A DNA stretch of 64,000 bases from Palsa-504 sp963808615 (lineage in GTDB: Bacteria > Actinomycetota > Actinomycetes > Streptosporangiales > Streptosporangiaceae), in contig CAWEGV010000002.1 in the NCBI GenBank assembly GCA_963808615.1, positions 62,001 to 126,000 on the forward strand, written 5' to 3'. This document shows positions 36,522-45,229 of the stretch, piece by piece. Position 1 is the stretch's first letter. Every line of letters starts with the position of its first letter. A model generated the notes under the pieces. It searched no databases and was not told where the DNA came from. It was given only the letters and a program-made list of their open reading frames with translations. The position numbers and the translations under genes are program-made.

Positions 36522-38132
36522 GTGGGGCAGCAGCCGGGACGCAAGGTCTCCAGCCGAGCGCGCCGCCGGGCCATGAACCGCTTCTTCGGCCGGGTCCGCC
36601 GCCGGGTCGCCCGCGGGTTCCTCGGCCGGATCCACCTGGGCACGGCGGGTCCCTCCCCGCGGCTGCGCCGCTGGGCGCTGGCCGCGGTTCTGCTCGGCGT
36701 GGCCCTGGTGCCCTACCCGTCATCCGGTGCGGTCAGCGGGGCACCGGTCTCCGCGTGCCGGTCCGGCTGCCGCCCCGGCTCAGTGCCGAGCATGATCAGG
36801 TGGATCCGGCCGCTGCCCGGGTCGTGGCAGGTGATCTCCGGGCTGGCCGGCACGGTGCCCGCGTCCGGCCTGGCCTACGTGTCGGTCGGCTACGGCGTGG
36901 CGGCCGTCGGCATCGGCCTGACCGTAAACGGCTACTCATCGAAGAACGGCGCCCCGCTGTGGAGCGATACGCTGACCGGCTTCCCGGCGGGCGCGGCCAT
37001 CGTGTCGGTGCGCACCTGGCCCGGCGAGGTGACCGCGGGCGTCACCTACCCCCGCGCCGGGCACCTCAAGCGCGTCGAGGTGGTCATCTCCGGCCCGGCC
37101 GGCATCCCGTCGGGCCGCTACCCGGCGGCGGTGTACGGCGGGGCGGTCGAGGGCAGTGCCCAGTCCACCGTCATCGTGGGCGCCAAGGCCGTGACCAGCT
37201 ACGACAACGCCACGGGACACGTCCGCTGGACCGTGCCCACCGGCCAGGTGCCGCAGGCGTGGCGCGCCGACGATGGCACCCTCTACGTGGCCCAGTCGAC
37301 CGGCGGGTTCCTCGGGTCCGCTCCGGTCACCGCGCTGCTCAAGGTCGACATGGCCACCGGCGCGGAGATCACGGTCCGGCCGCTCGAAGGCCTCTCATAC
37401 GCCGGCACGCTCAGCGCCGCCTTCGACGGCATGGTCCTGTTCTCCTCCGCGGACGGGGTGACCGCGTACGACGGCACCACCGGAGCCTCGCTCTGGTCCG
37501 TCCGCGGGGCGGTGCCCGAAGGCACCGACCCGCGCAAAGACCGGATCTACCTGACCGCAGGCTCGAACCTCATCGCGGTGAACCCGGCAACCGGCCGCGT
37601 CACCGCGACCGCCTCCGGTTCCGCGGTTGACGCCTCGGCGGGCACGTACGTGGTCAGGGACGGGGTGGTCCTCGGGCTCGACCAGGGCGCGGGCGGGGAC
37701 GCCTGGGGCTACAACCTCGGCGCGCAGCGGGTCACGCTGGCTGCGGCCGGGCTGCCCTGGCCGCACTATTTCATCGATCTCAGCGGCGTCGGCGGCAGCG
37801 CCGACCCGGTCAGCGACCTGGTGGTCATCGCGGCCTGCGCGCAGCTCGCGCCGGCCTCCCCGAGTTCCCCGGGCTCCCCGACCACCTCGGGCTCCCCGAC
37901 CACCTCGGGCTCCCCGACCACCTCGGGCTCCCCGACCACCTCGACCACCCCGACGCCAACCGCCTCCTCGGTCCCGTCGGGCCCATCCGCCACCGTCGCG
38001 GCGACCCCGGCCGTCACCGAAACCGGGTCGCCGTCCAGATCCGCGTCCGTAAGCGACACCCCGAGCCCGGGCGCCATGGCCGCCGCGGGGCAGGGCTGCC
38101 TGCGCCCCGAACTGGTCGCGCTGAGCCTCTAG
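36522..38132 (+). CDS. Membrane-anchored PQQ-like beta-propeller protein
   Basis: The protein has 536 residues. A basic N-terminus is followed by one hydrophobic segment (about 50-72, ALAAVLLGVALVPYPSSGAVSG) that acts as signal anchor, with the rest outside. Repeated blade motifs are seen: VTSYDNATGHVRWTVPTG, LLKVDMATGAEITVRP, VTAYDGTTGASLWSVRG and LIAVNPATGRVTATA. These are typical of PQQ/WD40-like propellers without evident PQQ ligands. The C-terminal 100 residues are Ser/Thr/Pro-rich, with four SPTTSG repeats encoded by an 18-bp tandem repeat. A role in envelope binding or assembly is inference. The start is GTG 36522. Confidence 0.82.
   Translation: MGQQPGRKVSSRARRRAMNRFFGRVRRRVARGFLGRIHLGTAGPSPRLRRWALAAVLLGVALVPYPSSGAVSGAPVSACRSGCRPGSVPSMIRWIRPLPGSWQVISGLAGTVPASGLAYVSVGYGVAAVGIGLTVNGYSSKNGAPLWSDTLTGFPAGAAIVSVRTWPGEVTAGVTYPRAGHLKRVEVVISGPAGIPSGRYPAAVYGGAVEGSAQSTVIVGAKAVTSYDNATGHVRWTVPTGQVPQAWRADDGTLYVAQSTGGFLGSAPVTALLKVDMATGAEITVRPLEGLSYAGTLSAAFDGMVLFSSADGVTAYDGTTGASLWSVRGAVPEGTDPRKDRIYLTAGSNLIAVNPATGRVTATASGSAVDASAGTYVVRDGVVLGLDQGAGGDAWGYNLGAQRVTLAAAGLPWPHYFIDLSGVGGSADPVSDLVVIAACAQLAPASPSSPGSPTTSGSPTTSGSPTTSGSPTTSTTPTPTASSVPSGPSATVAATPAVTETGSPSRSASVSDTPSPGAMAAAGQGCLRPELVALSL
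37872..37943. repeat. 18-bp tandem repeat, four copies
   Basis: The unit GGCTCCCCGACCACCTCG is repeated exactly four times in the Ser/Thr/Pro tail of the propeller gene (encodes GSPTTS). Confidence 0.93.
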
Positions 38133-38175
38133 CGCCGGCCTTGAGCACGAACTAACTGGGTAGAGGATCTCCGCT

Positions 38176-39153
38176 ATGAACATGATCAAGAGGCTCATCG
38201 CGGCCGTGGACGGCCTGCAGCAGCGGCATGCGTGGCTCGCCGTGCCGGTCGCGGTGTGGAAGAAGTTCGGCGACGATCAGGCCGGCAACCTAGCCTCGCT
38301 GATCGCCTACTCCGCCCTGGTCGGGATCTTCCCGCTGCTGCTCGTCCTGCTCACCGTGCTGGACAAGGTGGCCAAGTACAATCCCAGGCTGACCAGGACG
38401 GTGGAGTCCGCGCTGAAGGATTACCCGGCGATTGGCCCGTACGTCGAGCACATCGGGCGTCTGCATCAGACCGGGATCGCGCTGGTGGTCGGCCTGATCG
38501 GAACGTTCATCGGGGCGCTGGGGGTGGCGAATTCGCTGCAGAACGCGCTCAACACTGCCTGGGAGATCCCTTTCGACCGCCGCCCCGGGTTCCCGTGGTC
38601 GTGGCTGCGCAGCGCCGCCCTGATCGTCGTGGTCGGCACTGGGTTCATCGCCACCACGGTCCTGTCCGGGCTCGCGGCGGGCGCCGGGCACGTCTTGGCT
38701 GTGGCCGGTGAGTCCATACCGGCCATCGCGGTGTCGCTGCTGCTGAACTTCGGTTTCTTCTGGCTGGGCTTCCGGCTTGCCACCGCGAGTGAGATCACCT
38801 GGCGGCAGCTGTGGCTTGGCGCCGCCATCAGCGCGGTCATCTGGCAGGTCCTGCAGTTCATCGGCACCAGGTTCGTGGCCCATCAGATCGCCCACGCCTC
38901 GCCGCTGTACGGCACGTTCGCCCTCGTGCTCGGGCTCATCGCCTGGCTCTACCTGCAGGCCCAGCTGATGTTGTACGCGGTCGAGATCAACGTGGTGCGG
39001 GCCTACCGGCTGTGGCCGCGGAGCCTGGTCCCGCCGCCGTACACGGAACAAGACCGCCATGCGTTCCGGCTATACGTAGAGCAAAGGCGGAAGCAGATGG
39101 AAATCGCAGCGGGGGCCGGAGGCGGGAACCATGGCGAGACGACATCAGGATGA
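38176..39153 (+). CDS. YihY/BrkB-family inner-membrane protein
   Basis: This integral membrane protein has 325 residues and six or so helices: LIAYSALVGIFPLLLVLLTVLD, ALVVGLIGTFIGALGVANSLQNALNTAWEIP, AALIVVVGTGFIATTVLSGL, IAVSLLLNFGFFWLGF, LWLGAAISAVIWQVLQFIG and GTFALVLGLIAWLYLQAQLMLYAVEIN. The motif YGTFALVLGLIAWLYL is the family hallmark. It has no proven biochemical function. The start is ATG 38176, with GAGGA upstream. Its 3' end overlaps the NDH-2 gene by 23 bp, so the two are likely co-transcribed. Confidence 0.93.
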   Translation: MNMIKRLIAAVDGLQQRHAWLAVPVAVWKKFGDDQAGNLASLIAYSALVGIFPLLLVLLTVLDKVAKYNPRLTRTVESALKDYPAIGPYVEHIGRLHQTGIALVVGLIGTFIGALGVANSLQNALNTAWEIPFDRRPGFPWSWLRSAALIVVVGTGFIATTVLSGLAAGAGHVLAVAGESIPAIAVSLLLNFGFFWLGFRLATASEITWRQLWLGAAISAVIWQVLQFIGTRFVAHQIAHASPLYGTFALVLGLIAWLYLQAQLMLYAVEINVVRAYRLWPRSLVPPPYTEQDRHAFRLYVEQRRKQMEIAAGAGGGNHGETTSG

Positions 39154-40459
39154 TCCGGGCGCGCCGCACGTGGTGATCTGCGGCGCAGGATTCGGCGGCC
39201 TTTCCGCCGTTGACCGGCTCTCCCGCGCGGGAATGCGGGTGACCCTGGTCGACGACCACCTGTACAGCACCTTCCAGCCGCTGCTCTACCAGGTGGCCAC
39301 CGCCGGGCTGAACCCCGGCGACGTCGCCTACCCGGCGGGCGGCTTCGCGCGGCGGCACGGGGCGGTCTTCCGGCGCGGCGAGCTGGCCGCGATCGACTTG
39401 GCCTCGCGCCGGGTCGAGCTCGGCAACGGCCTCGAGCTCGGCTACGACTACCTGATCCTGGCCACCGGGGTGTCGGCCTCGTACTACGGCATCACGGGCG
39501 CGGCCGAGCACACCTTCGGGCTGTACACCCGCACCGACGCGATCGTGCTGCGCGATCACCTGATGGCCGGCTTCGAGCGGCTGAGCGTGGACGACGACGA
39601 TCTGGCCATCACCGTGGTCGGCGGCGGGGCCACCGGTGTCGAGCTGGCGGGCACGCTTGCCGAGCTGCGCCGCACCGTGCTCCGCGCCACGTTCCCCGAC
39701 GTCGACCCGTCCCGGGTGCACGTCCGGCTGGTCGAGATGGCGCCCGCGCTGCTCGGGCCGTTCCATCCCAGGTTGCGCGAGTACGCCCGGGTGCAGCTGG
39801 TCAAGCGCGGTGTCGATGTCAGGCTGGACACCCGCATTGCCGAGGTCACCGCCAGCCAGGTGCTGCTCGCCGACGGCGAGAAGCTGCCCAGCGGCATCAC
39901 CGTGTGGGCGGCAGGGGTGGCCGCGCCCGCGGCCGTCGCGGGCTGGGGCCTGCCGCAGGGCAAGAACGGCCGTATCGTGGTCGGAGCCGACCTGCGGGTC
40001 CATGGCGAGGACCGGATCTTCGCCGTGGGTGATATCGCGGTCAACCCCGACGATCCCACCCCGCAGCTGGCCCAGCCCGCCCTGCAGATGGGCCGACACG
40101 CCGCCGCTCAGGTCGTCCGGCTGCAGCGCCAGCAGCCGACCAGGCCGTTCGCCTACCACGACAAGGGCCTGATGGCCACGATCGGGCGCCGGTCCGCCGT
40201 GGTCCAGCTGGCCGGCCGGCTGCGCTGGCTGCGGATGCGCGGCACGCTCGCCTGGCTGGCCTGGTTCGCCCTGCACCTGGTCTACCTGCTCGGCGGGCGG
40301 AACCGCGTCTCGACGCTGGTTAACCTGACCTTCCGCTACGTCGCCTGGGGTCATGGCGGCGCGGTGATCGTGGGAGACGATCCCGGTGACTCCGCCAGGC
40401 TGCCTGGTCCGCGGGCCGAGATAGGCCGCGACAGGACGTCACTCTACGAAGGCCCGTAG
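39131..40459 (+). CDS. ndh: Type II NADH dehydrogenase (NAD(P)/FAD-dependent oxidoreductase)
   Basis: This 442-residue protein passes electrons from NADH to quinone without proton pumping. The FAD-binding motif HVVICGAGFGGLSAVDRL is at the start, the quinone-side motif TFQPLLYQVATAGL follows, the NADH-binding motif ITVVGGGATGVELAGTLAEL is in the middle, and FAVGDIAV with PQLAQPALQMGRHAAAQV binds FAD ribityl. The C-terminus (LAWLAWFALHLVYLLGGRNR) is an amphipathic membrane anchor typical of NDH-2. The ATG at 39131 overlaps the preceding YihY gene. Confidence 0.94.
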   Translation: MARRHQDDPGAPHVVICGAGFGGLSAVDRLSRAGMRVTLVDDHLYSTFQPLLYQVATAGLNPGDVAYPAGGFARRHGAVFRRGELAAIDLASRRVELGNGLELGYDYLILATGVSASYYGITGAAEHTFGLYTRTDAIVLRDHLMAGFERLSVDDDDLAITVVGGGATGVELAGTLAELRRTVLRATFPDVDPSRVHVRLVEMAPALLGPFHPRLREYARVQLVKRGVDVRLDTRIAEVTASQVLLADGEKLPSGITVWAAGVAAPAAVAGWGLPQGKNGRIVVGADLRVHGEDRIFAVGDIAVNPDDPTPQLAQPALQMGRHAAAQVVRLQRQQPTRPFAYHDKGLMATIGRRSAVVQLAGRLRWLRMRGTLAWLAWFALHLVYLLGGRNRVSTLVNLTFRYVAWGHGGAVIVGDDPGDSARLPGPRAEIGRDRTSLYEGP

Positions 40460-40484
40460 TAGATCACAGCAGGCCGTCTTGGCC

Positions 40485-40610
40485 ATGACGACCTTCCGCA
40501 CCGGCCGGCCGCTGATCGCTGCGGCCGCGCTGACCGTCCTGGCCGGGATCGCGGGTCTGGCCGGATGCGGCTCGAGCGCCGCCCGCCCTCATCGTCGCCG
40601 TCAGGCACGC
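40485..40610 (+). pseudogene. Lipoprotein N-terminal fragment
   Basis: ATG 40485 starts MTTFRTGRPLIAAAALTVLAGIAGLAGCGSS, a complete lipoprotein signal with lipobox LAGC. After the cysteine the composition turns Arg-rich, while the next frame reads Ser/Pro-rich (PPSSSPSGTRSSP), as expected after a lipobox, which suggests a 1-base shift. Within 50 bp it runs into an antisense hydrolase relic, so no mature domain remains. Confidence 0.5.
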
Positions 40611-40612
40611 GC

Positions 40613-40899
40613 TCAAGCCCTAGCCGCTCCCGCGGTCACCATGTCCAGCAGGATGCCGGTGGCGTCCAGCTGGCGGGGGGATGGGGCCGACCGCCCTGAC
40701 CGGCAGGTACTGCGGCCCGCCGGGCCAGCCGTGTCCGCCGCCCTCGATCCGGTACACCACCACCGGCGGGCACCCGGGAGCGGACCAGCTCAGCCGGGTC
40801 ACCGGCGGATCCCCGGGCGCAACCCCCCACCGGTGTGCCGCAATCCCCGCAGAAGCGGTCGCCCTCTCCCAAAGACGCACCGCACTGCCCGCACGTCAC
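40613..40899 (-). pseudogene. Chimeric relic: zinc-ribbon start joined to a PHB-depolymerase/LpqC-type C-terminus
   Basis: ATG 40899 begins MTCGQCGASLGEGDRFCGDCG, a double CxxC zinc ribbon. From about 40840 another frame reads LSWSAPGCPPVVVYRIEGGGHGWPGGPQYLPVRAVGPI, the catalytic-His segment of polyhydroxybutyrate-depolymerase-like esterases. A third frame ends LDATGILLDMVTAGAARA at 40613. The two halves belong to unrelated families, so a deletion has joined them. Confidence 0.6.
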
Positions 40900-41101
40900 G
40901 AACTCTGCTTACGCTGACGCCCCGATCCTGTCAAGCTTTCGCGCCGTCGGTCATTGCAGGTCTGGCAGGCACTACGAGTCGGCTTGAGCCGTCTGCCATG
41001 TGCTGGCGCCGCGGGAACTGACGGCCGGCTCTTTCCGGAGCCGGGCCGCCGGACCGGGTTGACCGCTTGGGTTCGGATCGGGCCGAGGTTAGCGTGGTCT
41101 G

Positions 41102-41236
41102 GTGACCGCTGCCCGTATCCGCGGAGCCGCCCTGCCCGACGGCGAGCCCGTCGGCTACGACGCCGGCTCCCGCCTGGACCTGGGCCAGCTGAATACCCCA
41201 AGCGCCGTCATTCTCCGCGGTCGGCTGGTGCGGTGA
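41102..41236 (+). pseudogene. Short ORF, possible amidohydrolase N-terminal remnant
   Basis: GTG 41102 gives 44 residues beginning VTAARIRGAALPDGEPVGYDAG. The start resembles the first strand of amidohydrolases (RIRGxxLPDGEP), but no metal-binding HxH follows. It ends 7 bp before the next gene and could be spurious. Confidence 0.3.
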
Positions 41237-41242
41237 AGACCG

Positions 41243-42115
41243 ATGCCCTACACGCCTTACACGTATACGAGTCCGGATGATCCCGGCCGGGAAGACGAGG
41301 GCTTGTTCGGTCCCGAGTCGGTGACCTGGCGCGTCATGAACAGCCGGATCATGTGGGCAGCGGTTGTCCGCGCCCTGTACCTGCAGGCACTGCATCCGCG
41401 GGTGATACGTGGCACGTTGCAGAACGCCGCTACCATCACGCAGCCAGTGGATGCCTGGGCCAGGCTGCACCGGACCAGGATGTTCATCGAGACGTGCACG
41501 TTCGGGACCATCGCCGAGGCGGAACGTGCGGGACGCCGGGTGCGCAAGGTCCACGCGTCGCTCACGGGAACCGACCCCGACGGCACGCGGTATCGGGTGG
41601 ACGAACCCGAGTTGCTGCTGTGGGTGCACTGCGGTGAGGTCGCCTCCTGCGTCGACATAGCCCGGCGAAGCGGACTGCCGTTCTCCGCCGCGGAACTCGA
41701 CGCCTTCGTGGACGAGCAGCGCACAAGTGCAGAGCTCATCGGCGTCGACCGCGCGGCAGCGCCCGCCTCGATGGCCGATCTCGACGCCTACTACGAGGAG
41801 ATCAGGCCGAGGTTGTACGTCTGCGACGAGGCGAGACAAGCGCTGCGGCTGACCCTCCATCCTCCGGTGCCCGACGGCAACCGCGTCCTGAAGCTGGGGC
41901 TGCCGCCGGTCAGCGCCCTGGCGTTCTCGGCGCTGCCGCGCTGGGCGCGGCGGATGTACGGCACGCCGAGCGGCCCGCTGAGCGACATGGCGGCCACCGC
42001 CGGGCTTCGGGCCGCGCACCTGGCGTTCAGTCAGCAGTGGCTGTTCCTGGGCGCCATGCGGGCCATACACCGGGCCGAATGGGCAGGCGAAGCCAGGCCC
42101 GCTAGCGACCGCTAG
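41243..42115 (+). CDS. Oxygenase MpaB family protein (DUF2236)
   Basis: This 290-residue protein is largely helical. Family motifs include VTWRVMNSRIMWAAVVRALYLQALHPRVIRGTLQN, then FIETCTFGTIAEAERAGRRVRKVHASLTGTD, LLWVHCGEVASCVD and AFVDEQRTSAELIGVD. The conserved HPRV (His) and VHxxv (His) positions are the proposed haem/iron ligands of this group, which includes latex-clearing protein and MpaB' (family knowledge). The substrate is unknown. It starts at ATG 41243 (MPYTPYTYT). No partner gene is obvious nearby. Confidence 0.88.
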   Translation: MPYTPYTYTSPDDPGREDEGLFGPESVTWRVMNSRIMWAAVVRALYLQALHPRVIRGTLQNAATITQPVDAWARLHRTRMFIETCTFGTIAEAERAGRRVRKVHASLTGTDPDGTRYRVDEPELLLWVHCGEVASCVDIARRSGLPFSAAELDAFVDEQRTSAELIGVDRAAAPASMADLDAYYEEIRPRLYVCDEARQALRLTLHPPVPDGNRVLKLGLPPVSALAFSALPRWARRMYGTPSGPLSDMAATAGLRAAHLAFSQQWLFLGAMRAIHRAEWAGEARPASDR

Positions 42116-42251
42116 GGCGGCGTATCTCATAGATCTTCGTGGCTAGATCCTGAGATGTATCACAGGCGCCGGGCGGTGCTCAGGGTTAGCAGGGACCTCT
42201 ACAAGGGCGTCCCACGGGGTCTTTTCAGAAGCATCAGCCGAGGAGGTCGAG

Positions 42252-42689
42252 ATGCAATCCGCGCTTTGTGACCTCAGCAACGGTGCTGCTCGGGCCGACG
42301 CGCTGTTCGCGTCGGCGCTGCAGCGCTCCGATGAGCCCAACGCGAGGCAGGTCGAGCATGCGATCGCCGCGGCCATCGGCGTCCTGGGCGAACTGGGCTG
42401 CGCCGCCCGGGTCGCGCAGGCCTACGGCGAGGACCAGCAGACTGCAGTTACCCGGATGCGCTGGGCGCGTACGGCGGTGGCCGACGCCTTCGGCACTGGG
42501 CAATCAGAGCCGGCCAGCGGTCCGGGGGTCAGCCAGCACACCATCCCGGGTGGCGCCCCATGGACATCCGGGCGCGGCAGCCTGAACCCGCTGGCCCTGG
42601 CCAGCTTAGAACTGGGACTTGAGGTCCTCGATCTCGCGTGCTCGCTCGCGCAGCTGGGCGTAGGCGGGCCGCTCGCGGATCCGGGCTAG
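42252..42689 (+). CDS. Hypothetical protein, about 145 residues
   Basis: ATG 42252 has an excellent site (GAGGAGG 8-9 nt upstream). The first 80 residues (MQSALCDLSNGAARADALFASALQRSDEP, VEHAIAAAIGVLGELGCAARVAQAYGEDQQTAVTRMRWAR) look like a compact helical domain of about 85 residues. The tail beyond about residue 90 is low-complexity and overlaps the convergent gene by 84 bp, so the true stop may have been lost by a shift. I do not recognise a named family. Confidence 0.6.
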   Translation: MQSALCDLSNGAARADALFASALQRSDEPNARQVEHAIAAAIGVLGELGCAARVAQAYGEDQQTAVTRMRWARTAVADAFGTGQSEPASGPGVSQHTIPGGAPWTSGRGSLNPLALASLELGLEVLDLACSLAQLGVGGPLADPG

Positions 42690-43142
42690 GGCCCAGCGGA
42701 CGGCCTGCGCCCGGTTGGGCGCGATGCCCGCGGTAATGAGCGTGTCCAGGGTCTCCAGGTCGGCCTGTCCCAGCCGGGCCATCACCGGGGTGAGGTCACC
42801 CGTCGGCTCGTCCGGCCCGGGAAACCGCAGCATGAACTTGGGGCCCTGGCCCTGGCCTGTGGTGAGCTTGAACCGGTTGGCTTGAGGCCAGCGCTGCGGG
42901 ATATCCCGCTGGAGCTGGCGGATCACGTCCCGGTGGGTCCGGTGGAACGCCGCGAGAGAATCCTCCTCGCCTTCCAGCTCGGTCGCGGATTCGACGGTCA
43001 CCTCGATCACGACCTGGCCAGGCTCGACCGCCGGGTCGTCGCCGTACTGCAGTACCGCGACGCTGCCAAGCGCACCCTCAGGGAACCGCCCCCGGACCTC
43101 CTGCTCGATGAGGTCGGTGGTGGCCTGGTCCAGACGCTCCAT
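42606..43142 (-). CDS. Hypothetical protein with C-terminal ribbon-helix-helix-like segment
   Basis: ATG 43142 is preceded by AAGGAGG at 5 nt. The protein has about 178 residues. The N-terminal half (about 20-110) is a beta-rich acidic domain (VAVLQYGDDPAVEPGQVVIEVTVESATELEGEED). The end (ADLETLDTLITAGIAPNRAQAVRWALARIRERPAYAQL) has the spacing of a ribbon-helix-helix dimerisation segment (GIAPNRAQAVRWAL). A DNA-binding or antitoxin-like role is possible but unproven. No toxin gene is adjacent. Confidence 0.72.
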   Translation of the reverse strand: MERLDQATTDLIEQEVRGRFPEGALGSVAVLQYGDDPAVEPGQVVIEVTVESATELEGEEDSLAAFHRTHRDVIRQLQRDIPQRWPQANRFKLTTGQGQGPKFMLRFPGPDEPTGDLTPVMARLGQADLETLDTLITAGIAPNRAQAVRWALARIRERPAYAQLRERAREIEDLKSQF

Positions 43143-43250
43143 GGCAGCCTCCTTGATTTCTTCAGAAATCATCGTAACACTCGTTTCCGAAGTTTCCCAA
43201 GAATCGCGATACTTCACGGAGCCGCCCGGCCAGGGCTTCCGCGGGCGGCC

Positions 43251-43982
43251 TCATATCCCGAGGATGGGCAGCAGGTCGCGTAGGTCCGTGATCGTGTAGT
43301 CGGGCACGCAGTCCAGGTAGGCCTTCTTGCCCTGATCGGAATCGAACATCACGGTCTTCAGGCCGGCTTCCCTGGCCCCGAAGATGTCGCGGTACATGTC
43401 GTTGCCGACATACAGCGCGTTCTCGGCCGTCACCGCCATCCCGTCGAGCGCGAGCTGGAAGAGCCGCCGGTCAGGCTTGCGGTATCCGTGGTCGCCGGAC
43501 ACCACGATCGGGTCGAAGTAGCCGAGCAGGCCGACCCTGTGCAGTTCCCCGCGGGCATACGTGCTCTGCGCATCGGTGACGAGCGCGAGCGGGTAGCGCT
43601 CGCGCAGGGCACCGAGCACCCTGCGGACATGCGGGTACAGGCCCAGCCGGTGGCGCGAGATGCCGCGGCACATCTCGGCCAGGAACAGCGGCATCTGCTC
43701 GAGCTTCGCAGGAGGCAGGGTGCGGGTGAAGGCCGTCTGGTGCGTCTCGATGATGGTGCGCCAGATGCCCGCGGCGTCGAATTCCGGATGCTCCTCCGGG
43801 CTCGCATGCTGCTGCTCGGACATGATCCGGAAATACAGGTCCCTGACCTGTTCCCGGCACAGGTCTATGCCCTGGTAGGTGAGGAAGTGGCCCGCGGCGC
43901 GGAAGATCTCCTCCGCGCCGTCTTCGGTCAGGATCCTGACCAGGGTGCCGTTCGCGTCGAACGCGACCGCTCGGATGTCCAT
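43251..43982 (-). CDS. HAD-superfamily hydrolase
   Basis: The protein has about 243 residues. Motif I is AVAFDANGTLV: the nucleophile Asp is present, but the usual second Asp (DxD) is Asn. Motif II is ALVTDAQ, motif III is the Lys in HGYRKPDRRLF, and motif IV is YVGNDMYRDIFGAREAGLKTVMF (Asp pair). A helical cap lies between motifs I and II. The Asn in motif I suggests a dehalogenase-like or altered phosphatase activity (inference). ATG 43982 begins MDIRAVAF. It follows an APH-type kinase gene with 53 bp between them, likely one operon. Confidence 0.88.
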   Translation of the reverse strand: MDIRAVAFDANGTLVRILTEDGAEEIFRAAGHFLTYQGIDLCREQVRDLYFRIMSEQQHASPEEHPEFDAAGIWRTIIETHQTAFTRTLPPAKLEQMPLFLAEMCRGISRHRLGLYPHVRRVLGALRERYPLALVTDAQSTYARGELHRVGLLGYFDPIVVSGDHGYRKPDRRLFQLALDGMAVTAENALYVGNDMYRDIFGAREAGLKTVMFDSDQGKKAYLDCVPDYTITDLRDLLPILGI

Positions 43983-44035
43983 GCTTGCATCTTGCCGAAC
44001 GGGACTCGGCAATTGGTAGCACGGGATCCAGGCGC

Positions 44036-45046
44036 TCACGCGGCCTGAAGCAGCCGCTTGGCCTGCCTCACCAGCCTTGCGCCGTAGTCCTGGCCGATGT
44101 AGTCATTCCGGGCGATCCGCAGCAGGTTCAGCGCCATGTAGTACGGCACGCGGGCCGTGATCGACTCGAATGCGGCATAGCGATCCGGGAAATGACAGCT
44201 GTACTCCCAGAGGAAATGCCCGATGAACGGTTCCGCGCGCTGCTTGTCGCCTACGTCGCGCATGAATGCGTGCTGAAGCTCGCCCGCGACCCGTCCGACG
44301 TCGAACATCCGGTCCCCGCGCTTCATGCGTTCCAGGTCGATCGCCGCGACGTCCAGGTCGTCGCCGAACAGGAAGTTCGCCGGGGTCGCGTCACCGTGCA
44401 GCCAGACCTGCTGGTCCTGCCACATCTGCGGTTTGTCCCGCCAGCGGTCGCGCAAGGCGGAGAACTCGTCGATGTCGCACGGCCCCAGGCGGCGGGTTTT
44501 CCTGAGCCTGCCCGCGACCGTATCGAAGTACCTGCAGTCGTCGTCGAAATCGACCTGAGTCCCGTTGGCCGTCCGGTTGTGCTGGGTGGCGAGGAAGTAG
44601 GCGAGCGCCTTCAGCCGCCAGAACAGGTGGGCGTCGTCCTGGTGGCACGTGGCGCGAGCGATGGAGTGGCTGAATTCCTCGCCGGGATAGTATTCGAGCG
44701 CGAGCACGCCGTTGATGTCACGGTTGAAGCCCAGCGGGCGTATCACGTGGTGCGGCGAGCCGATCAGGTGATACCGGCGCAGCGTCTCGAGCATCTCGTA
44801 CTCCTGGCGCGCCTTCACCGCCGCCTTGTCCCAGTCGGGCGCGAACCTCGGCCCGTAGAACTTACAGATGATCTTGATGCCGGTGAACTTCTCCTCATAG
44901 GCGTAGACCACGTTGCTGCCGGACAGCCGGAAGGCGCGGAACACCTGCCGCGGCTCGCGCACGTCCATGAGATCGCGGGTGATCTGGCTGAGGAAGCCGT
45001 GCAGTGGATCATGACCCGCGACATAACCGACATATTTCCCGTTCAT
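44036..45046 (-). CDS. Aminoglycoside-phosphotransferase-like (APH) kinase
   Basis: This protein of about 336 residues has a protein-kinase-like fold. The catalytic loop is VWLHGDATPANFLF (His-Gly-Asp, Asn) and the metal-binding motif is VAAIDLERMKRGDRMFDVGR (Asp). The N-lobe includes VFRAFRLSGSNVVYAYEE and GIKIICKFYGPRF with the likely ATP-binding Lys. Members phosphorylate small molecules such as sugars, choline or antibiotics; no specific substrate can be read here. ATG 45046 starts MNGKYVGY. It is upstream of the HAD hydrolase, suggesting an opposed or sequential kinase-phosphatase pair. Confidence 0.85.
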   Translation of the reverse strand: MNGKYVGYVAGHDPLHGFLSQITRDLMDVREPRQVFRAFRLSGSNVVYAYEEKFTGIKIICKFYGPRFAPDWDKAAVKARQEYEMLETLRRYHLIGSPHHVIRPLGFNRDINGVLALEYYPGEEFSHSIARATCHQDDAHLFWRLKALAYFLATQHNRTANGTQVDFDDDCRYFDTVAGRLRKTRRLGPCDIDEFSALRDRWRDKPQMWQDQQVWLHGDATPANFLFGDDLDVAAIDLERMKRGDRMFDVGRVAGELQHAFMRDVGDKQRAEPFIGHFLWEYSCHFPDRYAAFESITARVPYYMALNLLRIARNDYIGQDYGARLVRQAKRLLQAA

Positions 45047-45202
45047 CGGAAGCCGTTCCTTTCCCCGCTGCGCGGCCCCGGTCAAGGTCCCCGTTACCTG
45101 GTAGTCGCCGCGCCTTAATCTCATGGAGGACCCCGGCCGGCCCCTGATACATAGCTGCGACATACGCATGGCTCGCCCGGGGGACGGCTCGATTTGACAT
45201 AA

Positions 45203-45218
45203 CCGAACTTATGTTCGA
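45203..45218. promoter_or_regulatory. SOS box upstream of the imuA' mutasome operon
   Basis: CCGAACTTATGTTCGA matches TCGAAC-N4-GTTCGA at all positions but the first. It ends 11 bp before ATG 45230 and should place the imuA'-imuB-dnaE2 cassette under LexA control. Confidence 0.88.
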
Positions 45219-45229
45219 TCCTTGCCAGG

